From the IMG/VR virus record IMGVR_UViG_3300015242_000041, positions 1 to 23,668 of that record: a stretch of 23,668 nucleotides of DNA. One strand, given 5' to 3'. The notes under the pieces were generated by a model, which did not search any database, had not been told where the DNA came from, and was given only the letters and a program-made list of their open reading frames with translations. How positions within the stretch are numbered: the stretch's first letter is position 1; each line of letters starts with the position of its first letter. The position numbers and the translations under genes were made by a program. This document shows, piece by piece, positions 1-5,223 of this stretch. This DNA is from a virus.

Positions 1-48
1 CAGCAAGACTTCGAGGAAATGTTAGCTAAGGCTAAGACTGAGGTTTAG
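1..48 (+). CDS. 3' end of an unidentified gene (partial)
   Basis: An open frame enters from the left edge and stops at TAG 46-48, giving the C-terminal 15 residues QQDFEEMLAKAKTEV. This is a charged, helix-like tail with no diagnostic motif. It converges on, and overlaps by 17 bases, the minus-strand gene ending at 32. The function cannot be told from this fragment. Confidence 0.45.
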   Translation, partial: QQDFEEMLAKAKTEV

Positions 49-268
49 CCTTAAACGTAGATTTGTAGGCCAGGTTAAGGTTACTAACCTCGGCCCTCTT
101 CACGGTCAGTAGACAGCGTTGGCATACCAACGTATCGCCGAAGCTGTCTACCTCTACTTCGGCGACGTTACGATTGTCGAAGCTGTCAAATAAAATAAAG
201 CTGTGCTCACATTTGCCAAAATTCTTTTTGATTGGCCCACTGTCGAATTTTTCTAATAAAGTACTCAT
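32..268 (-). CDS. Small protein with possible zinc-binding cysteines
   Basis: I do not recognise this 78-residue protein. The start chosen is the ATG at 268 (MSTLLEKF), because a strong Shine-Dalgarno (GAGGGGAT, minus strand, 278-271) lies just upstream; the frame is open further upstream but without a comparable site. It carries a K-C-E-H motif near residue 19 and C-Q-R-C near residue 50, which could ligate zinc as in small zinc-ribbon phage proteins. There is no membrane segment. It lies alone on the minus strand, downstream of a leader containing further copies of the same Shine-Dalgarno motif, and converges on the gene ending at 48. Zinc binding is an inference from the spacing of Cys and His. 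Confidence 0.6.
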   Translation of the reverse strand: MSTLLEKFDSGPIKKNFGKCEHSFILFDSFDNRNVAEVEVDSFGDTLVCQRCLLTVKRAEVSNLNLAYKSTFKAKPQS

Positions 269-510
269 ACATCCCCTCTTGCTGCTTGATAGCAGTCTGT
301 TGGCGGTATCATACACACCCACACCATTGTTGTATAGGCATATTTATCCCCTCATGCTATGATTGCTTTGTCGGCAGTCTCACGTTATCCCCTCAGATTA
401 CGCACCCAACTTCCCGAGAGTTGCGAGACTGTCGTCATCGTGTATATCAACATTTTATTTCTATCCACTATCTGTTACACTCCGTTTTCTTGGGAAAATT
501 GGGGGTAATT
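269..510. promoter_or_regulatory. Gene-poor structured region with repeated GAGGGGAT motifs
   Basis: No convincing gene is seen here. The octamer GAGGGGAT (minus strand) occurs at 278-271, 353-346 and 394-387, and again before the ERF gene at 3679-3672. It matches the extended Shine-Dalgarno GAGGTGAT at 7 of 8 positions. On the minus strand each copy precedes a very short open frame, the last being the gene at 268. A long-range inverted repeat CAGTCTC (375-381) / GAGACTG (425-431) encloses a hairpin CAACT (407-411) / AGTTG (419-423). The region probably holds the divergent leaders and promoters for the minus gene at 268 and the plus cassette from 511. I could not place a good -35/-10 pair. 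Confidence 0.4.
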
Positions 511-738
511 ATGGATATACGATCCACAAATCAATTCAATAAACAAATTTACCGCATGTACACTTTGGCAATATTTAATGCCGTGATTGCTGTGCTTGCG
601 CTTGTTTTCAACTACTACAAATTTGATATCAACTTCGCTTTATTTTCTACGTTGCTATTCATTAATGCGATAGCCATGTTTTTTTATGAGCCTTATAAAA
701 TCGTCTCCTATTTATCTAAGGAAAGTTGCGATGCTTAA
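511..738 (+). CDS. Two-helix membrane protein, first gene of plus-strand cassette
   Basis: I do not recognise this 75-residue protein. The start is the ATG at 511, preceded by GGGGGT; the frame is open upstream to 232 but that part reads like non-coding sequence. A polar N-terminus (residues 1-15) is followed by two hydrophobic segments at about 17-36 and 42-60, then a short tail ending KESCDA. It is predicted to be an inner-membrane protein with both ends on the same side. Its stop (736-738) overlaps the start of the next gene at 731, suggesting translational coupling. It opens a set of five same-strand genes. The role could be superinfection exclusion or another envelope function, but nothing in the sequence decides this. 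Confidence 0.6.
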   Translation: MDIRSTNQFNKQIYRMYTLAIFNAVIAVLALVFNYYKFDINFALFSTLLFINAIAMFFYEPYKIVSYLSKESCDA

Positions 739-871
739 GTGGTTGTATAAAGAAGTTAAAGAGAAAAAGAAGGATTTAGAGCCGATTCGAGAGCCTGATA
801 AGGAGCATAAGCAACCAAAAAGAAGCGACCCGATAGATATTCCGGTGCGTACCTATGTATTTTTTAAATAA
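731..871 (+). CDS. Small charged hypothetical protein
   Basis: This is a 46-residue protein starting at ATG 731 inside the end of the previous gene (8-base overlap). It is very rich in Lys, Glu and Asp (KEVKEKKKDLEPIREPD near the N-terminus), has no membrane segment, and ends in the more hydrophobic PVRTYVFFK. The coupled overlap and the tight spacing to the next gene at 883 support it being real. No family is recognised. It could be a soluble partner of the flanking membrane proteins, which is a guess from context only. Confidence 0.5.
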   Translation: MLKWLYKEVKEKKKDLEPIREPDKEHKQPKRSDPIDIPVRTYVFFK

Positions 872-882
872 AAGGAATTTAA

Positions 883-1164
883 ATGCGCTCACTACTCAAG
901 ATGATAACCCCTAAGTCAATCCACGCTATTTGGTGCATGTTACTTTTGTACTGCATCATTGCGCTAGGAAAGGCTGCCACTTCAATGTATTTACTTATAG
1001 CAACTGGCCCTACGTTTTTTACATTTATTCAGGTATCCACTTGCTGTTTTGGTTTTTTCCTAGAGATGTGTTTATTCATGGTGAAGTGTACGATTCTATT
1101 TACCTTTAAGCCAGATAGATTAATCAGAATTTTAAATAATAGGGTAGATAACAATGCAAACTGA
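883..1164 (+). CDS. Cysteine-rich membrane protein of the plus-strand cassette
   Basis: This 93-residue protein starts at ATG 883 with AAGGAAT upstream. Two strongly hydrophobic stretches are visible, about residues 15-40 (IHAIWCMLLLYCIIALGKA) and 44-75, followed by a basic C-terminal tail (KPDRLIRILNNR). Six cysteines lie in or near the membrane segments. Its last codons overlap the start of the next gene (1154) by 11 bases. It resembles small phage-encoded inner-membrane proteins in shape, but I know no named family for it. Confidence 0.6.
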   Translation: MRSLLKMITPKSIHAIWCMLLLYCIIALGKAATSMYLLIATGPTFFTFIQVSTCCFGFFLEMCLFMVKCTILFTFKPDRLIRILNNRVDNNAN

Positions 1165-1966
1165 TCAATGCACTACAGACCCAAAAGACGTTCGTAGGCG
1201 ACTGATGGGCGCTACGGCCACCTCGGTCACCACGGGTCTCTCAAAGATGGATAGCCTGCTTTTAGGAGGAGATTCGGAAGTATTGGTGGATGTGGCTAAG
1301 GTCGCTAAGGCTAATTACGATGAGATGGAGAAAATACGCGAGGAAGAAAAGGAGTGTCGCCAAAAAATAACTAACCGAAAGGCAACGAAAAGCGTAGCGG
1401 GCTGGTTAATCATGTCTCTAGTTACCCCCATCGCGCAAGCGTTAGACAGCTTTACGGCAGAGCGCTTTTGTCCTCCTGGGCCTATGCTCACGCAAAACGC
1501 ACCCGGCCTAGCTGAGATGATGCACTCTTTTACTCATGGATTTCCCAACAAATCTATATCTGATGGCGTAGGTGGATTAGAGCAAGCCAAAGCTACCCCA
1601 ATAACACCGGCGTATAAACAAGGCACAGAGGCTTACGCGATAGAGTACAACAGGGTATGCACTGAACGCCACAACAAGGGCATGGTCGGAATTACTACCT
1701 GGGAATACGAGGCAATACTTTCCCAGGGCTTAAATCCATCTGAGCCAGGTGGATTGGCTAACGTCGAAAATAGTGCGCTATGTCCCAGTGGCGGAAAAGG
1801 CCCGGGAGCCGCATCGGGCGGATATAACGGAACAGGCGCATGTACCGGTGGCAGCGGAGAAAGTGAAAGCGCCAGTAAAAACGGAGGCTCTGGAAGTTCC
1901 GAAATGGTGGGAGGCACATTTTGCTTCAAAGATGATAACGGTGATTTCACAAGGTGTTACCGATAA
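1154..1966 (+). CDS. Membrane-anchored protein with Gly/Ser-rich, six-Cys C-terminal region
   Basis: This 270-residue protein starts at ATG 1154 inside the previous gene. It has an N-terminal soluble part of about 80 residues with a charged helical stretch (EMEKIREEEKECRQK), one hydrophobic segment at about 82-97 (GWLIMSLVTPIAQAL), then about 170 residues with six cysteines (FC, VC, LC, AC, FC, RC) set in a Gly/Ser-rich, low-complexity region (GGSGESESASKNGGSGSS). The topology suggests a cytoplasmic N-terminus and an exported, possibly disulfide-bonded C-terminal domain on a flexible linker. The arrangement recalls filamentous-phage adsorption proteins, but no other inovirus genes are present. 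It is the largest member of the cassette and probably its effector or surface component; this is inference. Confidence 0.6.
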   Translation: MQTDQCTTDPKDVRRRLMGATATSVTTGLSKMDSLLLGGDSEVLVDVAKVAKANYDEMEKIREEEKECRQKITNRKATKSVAGWLIMSLVTPIAQALDSFTAERFCPPGPMLTQNAPGLAEMMHSFTHGFPNKSISDGVGGLEQAKATPITPAYKQGTEAYAIEYNRVCTERHNKGMVGITTWEYEAILSQGLNPSEPGGLANVENSALCPSGGKGPGAASGGYNGTGACTGGSGESESASKNGGSGSSEMVGGTFCFKDDNGDFTRCYR

Positions 1967-1993
1967 TTTTTAATAAAAACGGAGATAATAATA

Positions 1994-2398
1994 ATGATGG
2001 AAGAAGAGGTAAGAGAGCTGAGAGAAGAGGTTAGGCAGCTACGGCGCGAAGTAAACCAGCGAAGAGAGGCGCCACCAGCGCCCGGCAGAGCCAGAAGGGC
2101 AATGAACTTTATGTACAATGCAGTCGATTTACACGCTGCCGCAAGAAACTTCATCTGGGCTATACAGGATGGGGCGGTTATAGGCGGGTATTTAGTGACC
2201 GCTGCCGGAACCGTCATTAAAGCTACTCCCGCCATGCTAGTTAAGGCAAAGGCTGCCTATGCAGCAGCCATGGCCCTCGCAGCAGCCAATCCAATAGGGG
2301 CAGGAATTGCGGCTGGTGTCGGATTGGCAGCAATAGAACGAGCCACTCGCTACGAGGACGAAGAGGGCAACACGCGTCACGCTTGCTCAATTATGTGA
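1994..2398 (+). CDS. Coiled-coil plus Ala/Gly-rich hydrophobic protein with CaaX-like end
   Basis: This 134-residue protein starts at ATG 1994 (GGAG at 1981-1984; the adjacent ATG 1997 is the alternative). Residues 1-30 are a highly charged heptad-like coiled coil (MEEEVRELREEVRQLRREV). A Pro/Arg patch follows, then long Ala/Gly-rich hydrophobic stretches (about 54-75 and 81-114) that could insert in a membrane or form a helical hairpin, and an acidic segment. The last residues are H-A-C-S-I-M; C-S-I-M fits the eukaryotic CaaX prenylation pattern. It is the last gene of the cassette, and a terminator-like stem lies just downstream. No family is recognised; it is perhaps a pore-like or membrane-associating protein. 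Confidence 0.6.
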   Translation: MMEEEVRELREEVRQLRREVNQRREAPPAPGRARRAMNFMYNAVDLHAAARNFIWAIQDGAVIGGYLVTAAGTVIKATPAMLVKAKAAYAAAMALAAANPIGAGIAAGVGLAAIERATRYEDEEGNTRHACSIM

Positions 2399-2566
2399 CG
2401 ATTCTTGGGGTGTTAGGTGGATACTCCCACTGGGTGCCCCAATTTCTTTCTCTATCACCGATTCCGCCATTACCTCTACCGGATTATTGGGGTTCTTGGT
2501 TACCACACCCGCCACAACCCCGGCCACAATACAGGTAAGTAAAATCAATATCCCCGCAATGCTCAT
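2387..2566 (-). CDS. 59-residue single-pass membrane protein
   Basis: This gene starts at ATG 2566, overlapping the stop of the upstream 46-residue gene (TAATG). Residues 3-22 are a clear membrane helix (IAGILILLTCIVAGVVAGVV). A soluble tail follows with the motif NNPVEVMAESVIEKEIG and a later LTP. Small phage membrane proteins with a helix followed by an N-P-[IV]-E-x-x-A-E-x-[IV]-I-type tail are familiar to me from many phages, without known function; this resemblance is from memory. It is the last gene of the ERF operon, and its end overlaps the convergent 134-residue gene by 12 bases. Confidence 0.6.
   Translation of the reverse strand: MSIAGILILLTCIVAGVVAGVVTKNPNNPVEVMAESVIEKEIGAPSGSIHLTPQESSHN
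2405..2452 (+). terminator. Stem-loop with T-rich tail after the plus-strand cassette
   Basis: TTGGGG (2405-2410) pairs with CCCCAA (2437-2442), and GTGG/CCAC pair inside the loop. A T-rich tract (TTTCTTTCTCT) follows on the plus strand. It lies seven bases after the stop of the 134-residue gene, as expected for an intrinsic terminator. It falls within the coding region of the convergent 59-residue gene on the minus strand. Confidence 0.5.
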
Positions 2567-2706
2567 TATTTACGCTTCTTTTCTTTCTTATCGGGCATAG
2601 GCATTTTTTTAGCGGGAGCCTTCATCTCCTTCTTTTCCATCTTTTTGATAAATTTCGGCTCTTTTTCCTTCAGCCCTTTCATAAATTTCGGCTCTTTCTT
2701 TTGCAT
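2566..2706 (-). CDS. Lysine-rich small protein with tandem KEPKF repeat
   Basis: This 46-residue protein starts at ATG 2706, four bases after the previous stop, with GGGGTGA as Shine-Dalgarno inside the preceding gene end. About 40 percent of its residues are Lys, and it contains two copies of K-E-P-K-F separated by 11 residues. At the DNA level this is a 17-base direct repeat (2648-2664 and 2681-2697). No membrane segment or known domain is seen. It could be a nucleic-acid-binding or virion-associated basic peptide. The overlap with the following gene and the tight spacing support its reality. Confidence 0.5.
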   Translation of the reverse strand: MQKKEPKFMKGLKEKEPKFIKKMEKKEMKAPAKKMPMPDKKEKKRK

Positions 2707-2710
2707 CCCT

Positions 2711-3016
2711 TCACCCCTTGTTTTGTTTAGCTTCCACTGTCCTTAATGCCTCTTCGTATAGAAACTGCGTATATATCTTTACTGACTCGACTTGGATCGC
2801 GCCCACCTCTTTAACGATAGCAGGTAAAAGCGCGATTGGGTCAAAGTCAGGAGACTTTCCCTCTCTCTTATATTTTCTCATAAAAAAGGCTAAGAAGTCT
2901 TTCACAGTGCGATGTGCAAAATCCTCATGCAGGAACCGGCGAAGCCGGGTGACGAATCCCGACTTGCCTTCATTTTCAAAAAATTCTTTTAGTACCTCAT
3001 CCGTCTCTTTGCTCAT
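2711..3016 (-). CDS. Hypothetical protein downstream of ERF
   Basis: This is a 101-residue soluble protein. The start chosen is ATG 3016 (MSKETDEVL), because AAGGAAA sits at the right distance; the frame is open upstream into the ERF gene but that is an alternative frame of ERF. It overlaps the ERF stop by 20 bases. It is predicted helical and highly charged, with a basic middle (TRLRRFLHEDFAHRTVKDF) and an amphipathic C-terminal half. I do not recognise a family. Its position in an operon with a single-strand annealing protein suggests an accessory role in DNA metabolism, which is unproven. Confidence 0.6.
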   Translation of the reverse strand: MSKETDEVLKEFFENEGKSGFVTRLRRFLHEDFAHRTVKDFLAFFMRKYKREGKSPDFDPIALLPAIVKEVGAIQVESVKIYTQFLYEEALRTVEAKQNKG

Positions 3017-3668
3017 TACAGTTTCCTTGCTGCTGTTGTGTTTCTTGATGCATTTTCTCAGTAACCTCTCGATAGACCTTAAGTCTGTCTTGGGCAAATG
3101 TTTCCGGAATATCATCTAACTTGCTAACCTTGTTGTGAGTTAGCCATAGTTTTATTTTATCTGGGGACGTGCCAAATGAAGCAATATACCCTTCCAGCTC
3201 TACCAGGGTTCCCGGCTTAATCTTTTCGGGTACAGGTACAACAGGCTTTTCAGGTACAGGCTCTTTGCTGCGCACATCTTCGTCATCGGTTTGCGTAATC
3301 CCCAGAATGGCACATATCGCATAACGGCGCATATATGTAATTACACTACCCAAATTCTGTATGCTGCTGTTTTTCTTTGTGGCTTCAGGCTCATTGAATG
3401 CCATGGTGCCGCTAATCCATTCCCCGGACGAATGCCCTAGCACCGTCCTCAAGGCTGGCTTACCCGTTCTCTCGCAGGAGGTGGTCATCTGAGAGACGCA
3501 CAGGCCATTCTTTAGCAGCAAAGGCTTAACGACGTCTAATACCGATCCTAAGTCAGCATATTTAAACCCAAATGCTTGGCTGTCTTTGTAGATATGGACA
3601 ACCTCGCCTTGGAATTGGCACAACGCAGTAAATAAAGCCCCGACGCTTTCTGATTGTGTGTTATTCAT
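2997..3668 (-). CDS. erf: ERF-family single-strand DNA annealing protein
   Basis: This 223-residue protein is of the Essential Recombination Function family (P22 Erf), which anneals complementary single strands for phage recombination and genome circularisation. Hallmarks seen: an N-terminal Y-A-D-L-G-S-V-L-D-V-V-K-P-L-L region (about 37-51), followed by a GL.V.Q segment, a central region ending G-S-V-I-T-Y-M-R-R-Y-A-I-C-A-I-L-G-I (about 107-124), then an acidic T-D-D-E-D. The C-terminal third is a variable Pro/Val/Glu linker and a small helical region, ending in a Gln-rich tail. It starts at ATG 3668 with GAGGGGAT upstream. It leads a four-gene minus-strand operon divergent from an RHH regulator. 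Confidence 0.9.
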   Translation of the reverse strand: MNNTQSESVGALFTALCQFQGEVVHIYKDSQAFGFKYADLGSVLDVVKPLLLKNGLCVSQMTTSCERTGKPALRTVLGHSSGEWISGTMAFNEPEATKKNSSIQNLGSVITYMRRYAICAILGITQTDDEDVRSKEPVPEKPVVPVPEKIKPGTLVELEGYIASFGTSPDKIKLWLTHNKVSKLDDIPETFAQDRLKVYREVTEKMHQETQQQQGNCNEQRDG

Positions 3669-3720
3669 ATTATCCCCTCTTTACTTTTATTTAACATTAA
3701 GTTACCTTAGATATACTACC

Positions 3721-3748
3721 ATTATAAATAAATTGGAGCAACAGTAAA
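3721..3748 (-). promoter_or_regulatory. Possible promoter for the ERF operon
   Basis: On the minus strand, TTTACT (3748-3743) and TATAAT (3726-3721) are separated by 16 bases, about 50 bases before the ERF start. The same -35/-10 pair occurs at the homing endonuclease gene with 17-base spacing. The region also lies directly before the divergent RHH gene at 3749, so repressor binding here could control both directions. A weaker plus-strand -10 (TATACT, 3712-3717) is also present. Confidence 0.4.
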
Positions 3749-3967
3749 ATGGAGAAAAAGAAACGGGGGAGACCCTGGCTGGGCACTGATACCGCCCATG
3801 TGGGGTTTACGGTGATGTTGACTGAGCGACAATACGAGTCCATGAAAGCAATAGCCATGGAAGAGGAAATCAGCATAGCGACGGTAGTTCGGCGCTGTAT
3901 TAACAAAACTTTGAAAGCACTAAAGGAGCAAGCCACGGATGGACAGAACAGTAACAGTACATATTAG
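3749..3967 (+). CDS. Ribbon-helix-helix DNA-binding protein
   Basis: This 72-residue protein starts at ATG 3749 (TTGGAG upstream). A basic N-terminus with an R-G-R-P patch precedes a likely RHH fold: beta strand GFTVMLTERQYES (about 19-31), helix KAIAMEEEIS, then helix IATVVRRCINKTLKAL. RHH proteins bind operators as dimers. The gene is divergent from the ERF operon across an 80-base gap, the classical place for an early-region switch. Its end overlaps the next gene by 29 bases. Which operator it binds is not known. Confidence 0.7.
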   Translation: MEKKKRGRPWLGTDTAHVGFTVMLTERQYESMKAIAMEEEISIATVVRRCINKTLKALKEQATDGQNSNSTY

Positions 3968-4421
3968 CGAGTCACTCTATGAGTTAATTAGAGATCGGGC
4001 TGCCTTAGAACACCTTAACACTGGCAAGCGCTTTTGTATGGGGAGAGCCGCGCTGAAGATGCTTGAAGCGCATTTATTATGTGAGGAGAGGGAGATTTGT
4101 AATGCAAAGAAGCGACCTGTCGGCTCTAAAAACAAGGGTAATACTGGCCTTCTTGCTGACAATCCTTTGTTTCTGCACCAATCTTCTGGTCATATTTTAT
4201 GTGAGCACCCCGTTGTTAAAGACCTCTTTGATCTTGGGGCATTTGGCGTGTCTGTACGTCCTGAACCCATCCCAGGCGTTAAAGAGACTAAACGAGAAAC
4301 ACAGGAACCAGCTATGGTAACCCCTGAAATGATTCAAGAGGTGATTGATGCGTCCAATATTATGACGTTTATTGATGAGTTCAGAGCCTGGCAGAAAGCC
4401 CAAAGAGAAGCAACGTCCTAG
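3939..4421 (+). CDS. RHH-like N-terminal domain protein with long tail
   Basis: This 160-residue protein starts at ATG 3939 (AAGGAG ten bases upstream), overlapping the previous gene. The first 45 residues look RHH-like: strand TVTVHISESLYELI, then helices around RDRAALEHLN and MGRAALKMLEAHL. A linker with K-R-P-V-G-S-K-N-K-G (about 57-66) resembles short basic motifs of phage DNA-binding proteins. The C-terminal 40 residues are predicted helical (PEMIQEVIDASNIMTFIDEF). It may be a regulator or accessory replication protein. A second, out-of-frame ORF encoding a membrane protein lies entirely inside it (4102-4320). Confidence 0.6.
   Translation: MDRTVTVHISESLYELIRDRAALEHLNTGKRFCMGRAALKMLEAHLLCEEREICNAKKRPVGSKNKGNTGLLADNPLFLHQSSGHILCEHPVVKDLFDLGAFGVSVRPEPIPGVKETKRETQEPAMVTPEMIQEVIDASNIMTFIDEFRAWQKAQREATS
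4102..4320 (+). CDS. Possible nested two-helix membrane protein (out-of-frame overlap)
   Basis: In another frame within the 160-residue gene, ATG 4102 opens 72 codons. It has an unusually good Shine-Dalgarno (AGGGAG 4089-4094, spacing 7, with AGGAG just before). The product has a polar start (MQRSDLSALKTR), a hydrophobic segment at about 12-34 (VILAFLLTILCFCTNLLVIF), a second at about 36-54, and a basic tail (KRLNEKHRN). This is the charge and helix layout of a genuine small inner-membrane protein such as a holin or antiholin. An overlapping frame can be hydrophobic by chance, so expression needs proof. Confidence 0.4.
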   Translation: MQRSDLSALKTRVILAFLLTILCFCTNLLVIFYVSTPLLKTSLILGHLACLYVLNPSQALKRLNEKHRNQLW

Positions 4422-4467
4422 CCAATCGTGTTTAAACTGGGACGTTAGCTAATGCTACCATAATGGC

Positions 4468-4495
4468 AAAAAAAACCCCAGTTGTGCGCTGGGGT
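4468..4495 (-). terminator. Leftward intrinsic terminator
   Basis: On the minus strand the stem ACCCCAG/CTGGGGT (4495-4489 with 4481-4475, seven base pairs, seven-base loop) is followed by eight T residues (4475-4468 are A on the plus strand). This is a textbook intrinsic terminator for leftward transcription. No minus-strand gene lies to its right before 6827, so it either stops antisense transcription running into the regulator genes or ends an unannotated short leftward RNA. Confidence 0.65.
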
Positions 4496-4517
4496 AATCA
4501 CCAGTAACGATGAGGAG

Positions 4518-4574
4518 AATTGTATGACCGTGCCATGAAGGACGGTATCTTTAAGTATACATGTACATACAATT
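4518..4574. promoter_or_regulatory. Nested inverted repeats upstream of a winged-helix gene
   Basis: AATTGTATG (4518-4526) is exactly inverted at 4566-4574 (CATACAATT). Inside, ACCGT (4527-4531) pairs with ACGGT (4542-4546), and the palindrome TACATGTA lies next to the right arm. The 4422-4590 gap has no other gene apart from the terminator. It is the probable control region for the genes starting at 4591; the repeats are candidate operators for an RHH or winged-helix protein. Confidence 0.4.
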
Positions 4575-4590
4575 ATCGCAAGGAATAGCC

Positions 4591-4884
4591 ATGGATGAGC
4601 GGATAAGGTTGATGACTTTGGTCTGGGATTGCCTAGAGATGGACTTAGAGCACGCAGAGGTCGCTGTATTGCTCAATGTGGCACGATGGGCGACAGAGGT
4701 AGGTAAGCCTATCCCTGCCCCTAGAAACCGCATAGCGAACCAATCAAGGCTGTCCCCGACGCGAGTTGATAGCGCGATGAGGCAGTTGATGAAGAAGGGG
4801 TACTTAGAGCGCGTAAAAGAGCATACGGCTACTAAGGCATCGGAATATATTTTGAATGAAAAACGATTAAGGGGAGAAGAATGA
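4591..4884 (+). CDS. Winged-helix-like DNA-binding protein
   Basis: This is a 97-residue protein. The start chosen is ATG 4591 (MDERIRLM) with AAGGA upstream; an in-frame ATG at 4561 lacks a ribosome site and lies in the control palindrome. The layout LEHAEVAVLLNVARWATEVG, then PAPRNRIANQSRLSPTRVDSAMRQLMKKGYLERVKE, is a winged helix-turn-helix like those of phage replication and DnaD-type proteins: the N-Q-S-R-L-S-x-T-R-V-D-S-A-M-R-Q-L stretch fits the recognition helix and YLERV the wing. Its stop overlaps the next start (ATGA). It is probably a regulator or replication accessory. Confidence 0.6.
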   Translation: MDERIRLMTLVWDCLEMDLEHAEVAVLLNVARWATEVGKPIPAPRNRIANQSRLSPTRVDSAMRQLMKKGYLERVKEHTATKASEYILNEKRLRGEE

Positions 4885-5129
4885 AAGAGATTACCGATTG
4901 CCACAAAGATCGCCTAAGAGCGATATCGTGTGAGCTAAGAAAAATGAATCAGCATTATTTATTACAGATGGCAGACATTGATTCGCTTACGGGCGATACC
5001 AGATTCTCATGCGCATTTGTGAGTCTTAATTTAGAAAAGGCTATTACTGAAATAGATATGGGTATTGAGCATATAGAGGTGTTCATTGATCCAAAATACA
5101 AAAAAGAGTTAAACTCAATCACGTCTTAA
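4881..5129 (+). CDS. Hypothetical protein coupled to the winged-helix gene
   Basis: This 82-residue protein starts at ATG 4881, overlapping the preceding stop (ATGA). GGGGAG lies eight bases upstream. It is soluble, probably mostly helical, with Cys residues at about 7, 13 and 40 and an acidic second half (AITEIDMGIEHIEVFIDP). No family is recognised. Its coupling suggests joint expression with the upstream DNA-binding protein. Confidence 0.55.
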   Translation: MKEITDCHKDRLRAISCELRKMNQHYLLQMADIDSLTGDTRFSCAFVSLNLEKAITEIDMGIEHIEVFIDPKYKKELNSITS

Positions 5130-5152
5130 AAGAAAGGCCACCCTAAGGCAGC

Positions 5153-5185
5153 CCTGATCTCAAACCAAGTTCAGGATACTTTTTT
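5153..5185 (+). terminator. Weak candidate terminator
   Basis: CCTGA (5153-5157) pairs with TCAGG (5171-5175), and T residues follow at 5180-5185. The stem is only five base pairs with a 13-base loop and a four-base gap before the T run, so this is marginal. It lies just after the stop at 5129. Confidence 0.25.
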
Positions 5186-5189
5186 CTAA

Positions 5190-5223
5190 GACAAAATGCA
5201 AGGGATAATCCCGATATTTTGTC
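5190..5223. promoter_or_regulatory. Nested inverted repeat before the replication initiator
   Basis: GACAAAAT (5190-5197) is exactly inverted at 5216-5223 (ATTTTGTC). Centred between them is a second palindrome, GGGAT-A-ATCCC (5202-5212). The two share almost the same centre, so this is either a two-tier operator or an RNA hairpin in the leader of the initiator gene that starts at 5275. No clear promoter hexamers are seen. Confidence 0.45.

Noticed and set aside
1633-1973. Open frames on both strands over the Gly/Ser-rich gene end (105 and 74 codons)
   Set aside because: They are shadows of a low-complexity region, with no ribosome sites and implausible composition.
511-2398. Reading the membrane cassette as filamentous-phage (inovirus) genes
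   Set aside because: The Gly-rich, Cys-containing protein recalls an adsorption protein, but there is no Zot-type ATPase, replication initiator or coat set.
4412-4446. Inverted repeat AACGTCC / GGACGTT spanning the stop of the 160-residue gene
   Set aside because: Seven-base arms, 21-base loop and no T tract after it; not a convincing terminator.
4523-4587. Two coupled leader peptides, MTVP then MKDGIFKYTCTYNYRKE
   Set aside because: The first has a good ribosome site but is four codons long; the second lies across the palindromes. No supporting evidence beyond the overlap.
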